Origin: Pyxicephalus adspersus
Lineage: Eukaryota; Chordata; Amphibia; Anura; Pyxicephalidae
DNA length: 64,000 bases
Assembly: GCF_032062135.1 (NCBI RefSeq)
Contig: NC_092860.1
Coordinates: 62,643,708 to 62,707,707, forward strand
Direction of reading: 5' to 3'
How positions within the stretch are numbered: position 1 is the first letter of the stretch; every line of letters starts with the position of its first letter. Below are positions 56,901 to 64,000 of the stretch, piece after piece. The position numbers and the translations under genes are program-made. Under the pieces are notes generated by a model. It saw nothing but the letters and a program-made list of their open reading frames with translations, had not been told where the DNA came from and searched no databases.

Positions 56901-57300
56901 TTCCATCCGCAATTTCTTCTTTCACATTCACTTTTAGATAATTTCTTACCTACAGACAGACACTACCACCCTTTCCTCTGACTCTGCCTTTACCAAAGAG
57001 AGTATACCCAGGAATATTGACAGCCCAGTCATGCGAAGAACAAAGCCAGGATTCAGCAATACCAACTAAGCCATAATTCACCTCACTCAATAAGGCTTCC
57101 AACTCCCCTATCTTGTTTGCTAGACTTCTAGCATTGGTGAACAGGCTCTTTAAACCATGGCTGTCTCTACCATCACTGTTTGCCAAATCATTTTGTTTTT
57201 CAGTACAACTGGTACTGCACAATCCAATGTTTGTTTGTAACATTGGAAGCTCCTTACACTTATCCATAATCCTGCCCCCAACAATCCACCCTCCACTAGT
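53960..57300 (-). pseudogene. CR1 ORF2: endonuclease and reverse transcriptase (broken)
   Basis: The endonuclease is in two frames: SLFTNARSLANKIGELEALL and LVGIAESWLCSS (57267-56950), then LLIGVCYRPLS, SVLIMGDFNYPDIDWSNGT and NLGSSDHSMISFNV (56931-56227). The linker ends in KAPGPDGLHPRVLKEL (about 55850), followed by VPMDWRKANVVPIFKK and GNYRPVSLTS. DLVYLDFAKAF-like sequence reads VDIVYLDFAKAFHTVPH (about 55420). The RT is then interrupted by an LTR (54684-55266) and resumes WSNVVSGVPQGSVLGTLLF, FADDSKLCN (catalytic box), CKIMHLG and PHLEYAVQFWAP (54596-54081). The typical thumb KRRLRGDMITLYKYIYG is at about 54040. Several frameshifts and stops. Confidence 0.9.
54684..55266. repeat. Solo LTR of a Gypsy-type element inside the CR1 RT
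   Basis: The 583-bp segment begins TGTCACGG and ends CCGTGACA, the canonical TG...CA form with inverted ends. The flanks TTCAG (54679-54683) and TTCAT (55267-55271) are a 5-bp target-site duplication with one change. Excision of LTR plus one flank rejoins SYHE to WSNVVSGVPQGSVLG of the CR1 RT. Ends resemble those of the chromovirus at 5709, but the interior differs, so it is another family. Solo LTRs arise by recombination between the two LTRs of a full element. Confidence 0.88.
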
Positions 57301-57419
57301 GTCTGACCCCTGACTAACCTTTCTGCCACCTTATTTGACTGTCCCACCCCCCTCTGTTCTAGTTTAAATATCCCTCCACCGTTCCCCTAAATCTTTCCCC
57401 TAGCACAGCAGACCCCCTT

Positions 57420-58342
57420 TCATTTAGGTGCAAACCATCTCTGGCATACAGGTTGTACCCCAATGAAGTCAGCCCAGTGCTCCATGAACCCAAATCCTTC
57501 CCTTCTACACCAGGACTTAAGCCATGCATTTAGCTGCCTGAGCTCCCTCTGCCTTTCCTGTGTTGTGCATGGCACAGGCAATATTCCAGAGAATATAGCC
57601 TTGGAGGTCCTTTTCTTCAGCTTGAAACCTAGTTTCCTAAACTGATTTCAAGGATCTTCCATCTTCCATTTATATTGCCATTGGTTCCAATATGGACCAA
57701 GACAGCTGGGTCCTGTCCAGCCCCTCCCAGTAGTTTGTCCACTCGGTCCACCACATGCCGAACCCTGGCACCAGGGAGACAGCAAACCATTGGGTTGAAG
57801 GGATCCGGGTGACAAACTATTCTGTCAGTCTTCCTGATGATAGAATCCCCTATGACTACCAATTGTCTTTTCCTTCCTGCTTTTCCCTCCCCACCACTAC
57901 TACATGTGCTGCTCTTCCGGCTGCTAGGGGTAGCAGTAACATCTAGAGTTGCCACCACTGGGTCTGCCACCTGCACATGTTCACATATCTTTGCAAACAT
58001 GTTGGCGTGCTCAAACACAGGGATGGCCTTCCTTTTCTGGGGGCCCCTACTACTCCCTCTAGTTACATTAACCCAACTCCCTACTTGCTCATCCTGAGTA
58101 ACCTCTCCACCCTCCACATCTAAGCCATTAACTTCCTGCTCAGTAAGCAGGAGACCCCTCTCAAGGTGATCCAGTGATTTCAGTGTTGCAATGCACTTCT
58201 CCGGCTCTCCAATGCGAGATACCAGAAAGGCGACTTGCTCACATCTCTCACAGCGGTATTCATCTAGGAGATGTTGCTCCATTTGTGCATACATGTGACA
58301 GACTGTGCACTGAACCAAGCTTTCCACCTTGCTACCACTCAT
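57420..58342 (-). pseudogene. CR1 ORF1 protein with Cys finger and SGNH esterase domain
   Basis: ATG at 58342 starts a 237-codon frame. Residues 12-36 hold a paired-cysteine finger (CTVCHMY, then CERCEQ) like the PHD-type finger of CR1 ORF1 proteins. A linker follows, then a SGNH/GDSL hydrolase: VVIGDSIIRKTDR (nucleophile serine, about residue 172), LPGARVRHVVDRV, and VLVHIGTNGN (block III, usually GTND). The frame is lost at 57629 and the last block appears in another frame near 57440 (YARDGLHLNERGSAVLGERF) with the catalytic Asp-x-x-His. The esterase is thought to act on lipids or membranes during retrotransposition; its role is not settled. Confidence 0.88.
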
Positions 58343-58424
58343 TTTCCCAGTTACAATTTTTGTTTACAAGGAGCTATAAACATTTACTTACAGTTTGTGG
58401 TTACTATAAGGATTTAACTCCTTT

Positions 58425-58710
58425 TGTTTTCTAACTCCACTTGATCGAAAGTCCACTTGTTTCACAAGCCAAACAGTGAGCAAGCTCAAAATGAGTGCCC
58501 CAGGAACTTAAATCACATGTGAAGCCTTGACCATTACCCCTTGGAGGTCAGCAAGGAAAAAAAGCTGTTTAAAACAAAACTGACAGTCACGCAAACACAA
58601 CTCCCAATTGCACAATATGCACAATATCAGCCTCCTGTTTTTTCTAACTCCACTTGATTAAAAGTCTTCTTGTTTCAAAAGCCAAACAGTGAGCAAAGAG
58701 CCAAACAGTT
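58425..58710 (-). repeat. Duplicated 5' UTR unit of the CR1
   Basis: TCTAACTCCACTTGAT and CAAGCCAAACAGTGAGCAA occur at about 58430-58480 and again at about 58640-58692 (AAAGCCAAACAGTGAGCAA), an offset of about 208 bp. Repeated leaders are common in LINE 5' UTRs, where they can hold promoter units. Confidence 0.75.
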
Positions 58711-58799
58711 AGCAAACAAAACACATGGAAATGAATTGCAAAAAGGTAGTAAACCAGCATGTAATTTCATCAGGAAAGAAAAAAAAAACCTTCTAACAG

Positions 58800-59905
58800 G
58801 AACATCCCAGGACGGCTTGAGGGCTTTTTTGGTGCTTGAGGTAGCTTTTTGCCACAGAGGATACAGTGATGGTTGAGGTCCATCTAGTGGATCAGAGTGG
58901 GCAGCAGCAGAGGGTAACAAATCAAGCTCTCGTAACAACTTTTCACCTTCATCAAAATTTTTCCCCTGAAATTGAAAGACCAAGCTTAGAGCGAAGGCCC
59001 TTGTGAGACAGGAGGGACTGGAGAAGAGGTTTCAATTCTCTCCTATGTTGTATAGTGAATGGAGAGAGAACTGAATATATTTGAACCGGAACACCTTCCA
59101 CTAGCACTGAATCATATTCCCTGGTGGCCTTCTTTATAGCTTCTTGGGTGGAATTATAGTGAGGGTTCACAATTATATCTCTAGGGGGACCATGTGTTTT
59201 AGGAGCCACTAAAGCCCTGTTGGCTCTGTCAATTTCAAGGTGTGAGTCAGGAACTTCAGGCAGCATATCTCTTAGAAATAGCTTAACCAACTGAGTAATA
59301 TCTTTAAAAGACTCAGGAAGGCCTCGAATGCGAAAGTTGGAGCACCTGAAGCAATTTTCCAGGTCGTCTATTTTGTGGTGAAGTTCCTCTATTTGGTTTT
59401 CTAGTACTGATATCTGTTTTGTGTTTTGTGAAACTCTAGTAGTAGTGGTATCAAGATTTTGTTCAATTACTTCCAAGCCCTTGTAAATCTTATCTGAAGT
59501 CAGAGGTAATGGGGGCAGAGCTTTTAGCCAATTTGAATTGTACAAGGCAGCCAGGTGTGCAAGTAATCTGCACTCCCCTTGAGAAAGTGGGGTCAGTTGA
59601 GCTGGCAAAATATCATCATGAGCAAGAATGCAAAATCTGTTCTCTTTAGGAACTTGTATGGAGGAGCTGGAAGGAATCAGAGTCTCCCTGAGATCAGCCT
59701 TTGGAGAACTAGGGCAGTGTCCATCGCTCTGTGGATCAGGGGAGCCAGAGCCTGCCAGGGAAATACCTGGAGATGCCGGGAGACAAACTCCTTTCCACCC
59801 CCCTGATCCAGTATCCCGGCTCTTCCCTTGTCCTCCAGTTGGATCTTCAGCGCGCTCTGCTTGTGAGAGGCGCGCCATGTGTGGGGAGTCCCGTCCGGCG
59901 GCCAT
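58800..59905 (-). CDS. L1-like ORF1 protein, copy F (best-preserved ORF1)
   Basis: The frame from ATG at 59905 runs 317 codons to 58952. It starts MAAGRDSPHMARLSQAERAE in a context (AAGATGGCCGCC) usual for L1 leaders. A glycine/serine/proline-rich N-terminus is followed by a coiled coil (about residues 160-205, VSQNTKQISVLENQIEELHH, KIDDLENCF). The RRM start SNFRIRGLPESFKDITQLVK is about residue 206. The C-terminal domain has HLEIDRANRALVAPK, PPRDIIVNPHYNSTQEAIKK and VPVQIYSVLSPFTIQHRREL. A single frameshift near 58985 moves the last stretch (FQFQGKNFDEGEKLLRELDL) to the next frame, ending at the CR1 junction. Confidence 0.88.
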
Positions 59906-60376
59906 CTTAACTGAAGCCCGCGGGGTCTCAGATCAGGAAACCGGATCTTTTAGCATGCATGCTGTCTTGCCAACCATATTCCTAAGATGAGTGCACTTCC
60001 GGGAGGTTCCCCCTTCCGCCAAGCAGCAGCAGCTGCTGAGTCTGCACCTGTGAGGCCGGGTTTAGAGCTAGAAGGCAGCCGAGTCGTCTATCTGCCTACC
60101 ACCATAGACCCCAGCGAATGCGCACTCTGCATTTATTGTTTATAAATAATATTTATATAATGAATCAAAAAAATTGTGTGATATATATTTATTCATGTCA
60201 CTTTCTTTCGTTGATAGTTTGCATCCTTAAAAATCACTTCTATATTGGGGAATCCATATTTAAAATATACTGGATTGTGATACAATTGATACATGTGAAA
60301 TATTGAAAATATATTAAATGTAATGGTGAAACGAGATACTGCACAAAAATATCTGTCATACAAGGGTAAATTTTAC

Positions 60377-60590
60377 CTCTGGGACATAATCTTATAGGCG
60401 TCCGGAAGATAACAGCGAATATTTTCCATCTGAGCAGGGTCTGAGTCACAAATTTTATCATCTGTTCTCCCATAATTGGCACTTTCAATCATTATAACAT
60501 CAGTTCCTGGACAACGCAGTTCTATTGGGTAGCTCTCACATGACAGTTCCCTCCTAACCACCGCCATAGGAATTGGAGCACGACTAAAAG
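60377..60590 (-). CDS. ADGRL3: ADGRL3 (latrophilin-3) exon, first half of the lectin domain
   Basis: The 214-bp exon encodes [20 protein letters not shown], then [40 protein letters not shown] and [11 protein letters not shown]. This is the mature N-terminus and first half of the RBL (SUEL) lectin domain of latrophilin-3, the part that docks teneurin. The start [11 protein letters not shown] is specific for ADGRL3 among the three paralogues. The acceptor is TTTTCTTACAG just upstream (60591-60600) and the donor GTAAAA at 60376-60371. Entry is in phase 1 (completing G|CT) and exit in phase 2 (AG|A), fitting the exon at 42186-42295. No stop or frameshift. The signal-peptide exon should lie beyond 64000 and the olfactomedin exon beyond position 1. 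Confidence 0.96.
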
Positions 60591-62150
60591 CTGTAAGAAA
60601 ACAAAACATTTTTAATTTAGTGACATTTCATATGTTACTTCCCTATTTTCAGAGGTTAATTAAAAATAGTAGGCAAATATTTGAACAGCTGCCTTTTGCC
60701 AGCATTTATCCTGTTAAAGAAAGGTATACATTTCCCCGAATAAAGCGTAGAAGGCGTATTGTGGAACATTCAGATAATAATTCTAGGGAAAAAATTGGCA
60801 GGGAATTGCATGTGTGGTGAAAGTAAGCACAGTGGGTTTTTTAAAAGAGTCAACTGCAAATCACCCAACCACCCAATTTGCTAAAGGAAACATGCAAAAA
60901 CAGATCCAAAACGGTGACTCGTAACACTTTCTATATAGATATTCCTCATTTTACACAGGGTACATCCATGAAGCATCTCCTATTCAGTCTTCTGGGCTCC
61001 CTCTGTCTTCCTCCTCCACTAAAGAAAAACAGCAATAAAACCAACAGGAGAAGACTAGACTAAACACTAGCTATAGTAGTGGTCCCAGGGCAGCAGCTAT
61101 CCATTACTTTCACCTGACGTGTTTTATTTATACCAGACTTTATCAATGGTAAATCCAGTGTCATAATAGGAGATTTTAAGTCACTTGTTCATTATATGTT
61201 ATTTTATATCTTTAACAGTTACGTTTTTAACAGAGCACACAGTAATGCCTTACTCATTGAGGTTCTGTAAAAAATATTTTATATATGGTTCAACTGATGT
61301 ATTGCCTCTAAAATTCCGTTGTTTGATATATGGTTTATGAGATAAGGTAATATTGACTAATGATCAGTATAGATGGTGGGGAACTCTATCATTGTTTGTG
61401 TGAACTCACTTAAAGTGGAGATTAATTTCACTCACAAAGGGGGTAAGATTTCCAGTTTATGGACCAAAAAAAAAAGCACCTTATAAGAGCGAGCTCCACT
61501 GCTTTTGCATATAGTTTCTTTTGGTTTAACAACTTTGAGTTATATTTTGTACCGTGGGGAATCTGTTGATCACAATTGTTAGAAGAAAAATTCTTCGGTT
61601 TGTATTCTGGAGGGGGAGATCATTGTTGCCTAAACAGTATTACTAATTTCTTTTTTCCCTAAATATTACTGCTATGATCATGGAACAAGGTTGTTCGGTG
61701 GTAATGACAGTAGCTAGAGGTTCATGATGCACTCTGGCAATGTTTTCAAAATTCAAACACCAGAGTGGGAATATTTCATACTATCTATTGCCAAACTCAT
61801 CTAATGTTAACCACAATAGTCCTGCTAATCTGGGTTTCTTAAACCTGGGTTGAGGAAGGAAGCTGCAAGCGTGGTTGACAGAATGGGATACGGATAAAAA
61901 CCTCCTAAGAAAGCTACATTAAAATCGTCACCATAGTAGTATACTATAATCAAAAGAATTTTAAGATAGTTTGGCATTCTAAAACAGTCATTGATTTAAA
62001 GATTTTGAATGATTTGATTTATCTAGTGGCAGTATTACTCATTTTTGCTGTGTTTTTTTCATTGGTACGAAAGTCAATCTACAAATGGTGTAGGGGCAAA
62101 TTGATTATAAGGTCTCTTCATAAAAAAGGCTCTATAGCCACACAGAGATA
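60591..62150. other. Intronic sequence upstream of the first lectin exon
   Basis: AT-rich; no gene is recognised. Short open frames lack family motifs. A polypyrimidine-rich acceptor region lies at 60591-60610. Confidence 0.6.
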
Positions 62151-62539
62151 CTGAACTTTCTCTGATATGCAGAAACTACAGCAGTGGAGGATGTTTTGTG
62201 TGATAATTCTTTCATAATTATTTTAAATTTGAAGTTTTATCAGATGAATTCAACAACATATAAATTAAAATTCAACCAAATCATCCATGGGGATAAACCC
62301 TCAAATACAAAGCAATTAAATGCCCTCTTGGTAAAAATTTTCCCTTGTACAACAATATGTAAAGAATCCCTCAGTACACCTCAGCTAATTCACCCTACAT
62401 TTTTCCTATTTTATTACCAAAATAGAGGGGTACTAACAGGAAGTTTATGGGTAGTCAATGGGGGGGGGGGGGGGGCAACAGTGGAAGTAGGAGGGAATAG
62501 AAAGTTACCTGGGAATTAGTGTAGGGCAAGAATAGAACT

Positions 62540-64000
62540 GGGAGAATAGGGAGGGGCAGGAAGGTGTTATCACCCACCATAGGAGTATAAATGTCTCAAT
62601 GCATTTTTATGTCCCTGAAGACAGTGCCTGCAAATATTTCTCAAAGAACATGGTCCAGTAAAACCATCTTTGTCTATTAATTTCCTCTGTAGTTTTCCTC
62701 TGTTGTTTAAAGTTGTTGTGGTGTAAAAGAACCCAGTTTCAAAGGGTATAGGTAAATCAGTAAAATTTGAAAGCACGTTATGTACCACTTCCCAGAATGG
62801 ATGAACTGTCGGGCAATCCCAGAAAATGTGCAGGAGTGTGCCCCTGCCTGTGTTGCATCACAGCATTTGTCTGATACTTCTGGGTATATAGTATAAAGAA
62901 TAGAGGGGACGCTGTACTATCCTGTTGGAAGCTTATACCCAGTTTCCTGGTATGTGGAACTGATTGAGGAAGTCTGGGCAATAGAAAGTAGTGTAGCTAT
63001 CTGAGCTGGAGTTCAATTGGCGTATGGGTCCCTGATTTACACATAATTTTTTAAACTCAGTGAGTGGTCTATGGAAATTTTCTAGACTCGAGGGAGAGAG
63101 TGTAGAAAATGTTGCATTTGATGGATTCTCCAGAAACCTTGTGCGCTATATACATAGGAAGACCTCTTTTTAGATAGGGATGGCCAAGGTCGTTCCTGGA
63201 GGCAGAAACTAACGTTTCCAGCCCCAAGGTTGGCTGCGGCCGGGAAGCCTGGGTCTGAAATACCTGGTTGGAACTTTTGGTTGCCAATTATAGGGTAAAG
63301 ATTCGAAGGCTTGGGTAATATTCCTGGTTGGGCAGAAATTTTTGCAGTGACAGGTTGGCTCCTATGGTAGGGTGTGTACAAAGATTGGGTGGAGCTGGGT
63401 CATCACTCTACGGTAGTGCGGTCAATGGTATTTTAGTAAACAATTGCTCAATACCTATCCAGTGTTTCCATTTGGCATGTCGGGATCAATCTATCACTCT
63501 GCCTAAATGAACTGCTGTGTAGAAAAGTAAAGGATCTGTTTTTTAGTAAAGCAAAGAATGTCAAAACAGAGTCTAGTCCTCTAACAGGACCATATAAACT
63601 TTGTGAAGATAGATCTTAGATTGCAGAAGTAAAGTGTAGGGACCCTAATTGGTAATGCCTGCATTACATATAGCACGTTGGGTAGTAACACAATTTTTAT
63701 TGCATTACAATGACCAAATCACGATAGCAGCTTTTTGTCCCATTGATTTCACTCGCTCTTAAAATCTCATAGAAATGGCAGGAAGTTCAAAGAATATAAC
63801 TTAGAAAGATCAGTTGATATTCCAACCCCTATGTACTTGATCGCTTACAGGACCCAGCGAAACAGGAATGATCCTCACAAATTTTTACAGAGGCTCTCAG
63901 ATAGGGTGGCATTTAGAACTTCTGATTTTTGATAAATAATTTTGAAACCACGATAGCAGTTTTTTGTTTCATTGATCTAACTCCCTCTTAAAATCTTCTA
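62540..64000 (-). pseudogene. L1-like ORF2 C-terminal part (copy E, continues beyond window)
   Basis: Frames on the minus strand include LLPNVLYVMQALPIRVPTLY and FTKFIW (about 63700-63590), the post-RT segment of L1 ORF2. LLHIFWDCPTVHPFWEVVHN is near 62830-62780, the Cys/Trp-rich C-terminal region. The last open frame ends at 62570. A 16-G tract at 62460-62475 lies just beyond the 3' side. The RT itself would lie beyond 64000. Many frameshifts; same strand as the host gene. Confidence 0.75.
63711..64000. repeat. Direct duplication in L1 copy E
   Basis: CACGATAGCAGCTTTTTGT followed by CCATTGATTTCACTCGC and TCTTAAAATCT (63719-63766) recurs at about 63950-63997 as CACGATAGCAGTTTTTTGT, TCATTGATCTAACTCCC and TCTTAAAATCT, an offset of about 230 bp. 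The second copy is cut by the window end, so the full unit length is not known. Confidence 0.7.

Larger units (their letters stand above)
53590..58790 (-). mobile_element. CR1-type LINE nested in L1 copy F
   Basis: The element has an ORF1 with a zinc finger and SGNH esterase, and a pol with endonuclease and RT, both CR1-like. The 3' part near 53700-53590 reads TTTTTGCCTTCCTCTGGAT, then TTTTTTCAATCCAAC and CTACTATTTAACTATG, a known CR1-type ending in vertebrates. The 5' end has a repeated leader (58425-58710). L1 ORF1 continues right up to its 5' border (about 58790), so the CR1 inserted into the L1. It carries a solo LTR of 583 bp. Same strand as the host gene. Confidence 0.85.
47614..60128 (-). 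mobile_element. L1/Tx1-like LINE, copy F, carrying nested CR1 and CMC-type insertions
   Basis: A 13-bp flanking repeat, GCATATATTGTTT (47601-47613) and GCATTTATTGTTT (60129-60141), has one difference. ORF1 (59905-58800) and ORF2 (about 52775-47630) are on the minus strand. A CMC-type transposon (49347-51257) lies in the RT, and a CR1 LINE (about 53590-58790) lies between ORF1 and ORF2. The 3' end lies inside the C-terminal part of ORF2, 14 bp after an AATAAA (minus strand, 47633-47628), rather than after a normal 3' UTR. The ORF1-ORF2 spacer remnant (52776-53589) holds no gene. The 5' end is only 248 bp from the ADGRL3 donor at 60376. Confidence 0.88.

Noticed and set aside
57113..58434. Plus-strand ORFs across the CR1 region (60-86 codons)
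   Set aside because: They are antisense shadows of the CR1 ORF1 and endonuclease frames.
62184..62519. Plus-strand ORF of 111 codons ending in a glycine run
   Set aside because: The glycines come from a 16-G tract; no recognisable domain. It might be an old LINE remnant, but the evidence is too weak to list.
1..64000. CRISPR arrays, operons, bacterial or phage genes
   Set aside because: Introns with GT/AG sites, LINEs and MITEs show vertebrate nuclear DNA; no short regularly spaced repeats with unique spacers occur.

Overview
The window looks like vertebrate, probably anuran amphibian, nuclear DNA. Two short exons on the minus strand (60377-60590 and 42186-42295) encode the lectin (RBL/SUEL) domain of the adhesion GPCR latrophilin-3 (ADGRL3). 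They have clean GT/AG splice signals and matching phases. They read in the same gene direction and no other host exon is visible. I therefore infer that the whole 64 kb lies inside ADGRL3: an upstream intron (60591-64000), a complete 18.1 kb intron (42296-60376), and at least 42 kb of the next intron (1-42185). Only 324 bp is host coding sequence. The amphibian assignment is an inference from the mix of several Tx1/L1-like LINEs, CR1, chromodomain Gypsy, hAT families with TAGGGATGAGC-type ends and TTAA-flanked MITEs.

Layout, left to right. 1-14291: one long hAT transposon (plus strand) broken by an L1-like LINE (about 1022-4730) and by a chromovirus (Gypsy, minus strand, 5709-11219); its 3' noncoding part holds a repeat array with a period of about 145 bp. 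14292-19915: mostly unremarkable intron with a three-unit tandem repeat of about 135 bp, a TA-flanked MITE that contains the 415-base assembly gap, and an LTR-like promoter/poly(A) signature. 19918-30790: two L1-like LINEs of different families meeting tail to tail near 24917. 31611-32118: a TTAA-flanked MITE. 32217-38637: an L1-like LINE with a perfect 16-bp target-site duplication and a second TTAA-type MITE inside it. 38654-43784: intron with a degenerate hammerhead-ribozyme-like motif, a Tc1-type fragment, the second lectin exon and a hAT MITE with a perfect 8-bp duplication. 43785-45822: a second, truncated hAT copy. 47614-60128: an L1-like LINE with a near-perfect 13-bp duplication that contains a CMC-type (Chapaev3/CACTA-like) transposon and a CR1 LINE, the CR1 itself carrying a solo LTR. 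60377-60590: the first lectin exon. 62540-64000: a further L1 fragment.

Almost all transposon genes are frameshifted. The best preserved are the L1 ORF1 at 58952-59905 (317 codons) and a 411-codon reverse-transcriptase segment at 26150-27385. The window is best read as a record of repeated transposon colonisation of a large neuronal-gene intron. I found no convincing new gene system. The most useful new observations are the reconstructed nesting order, the exact target-site duplications, and several rearranged or unusually truncated elements.
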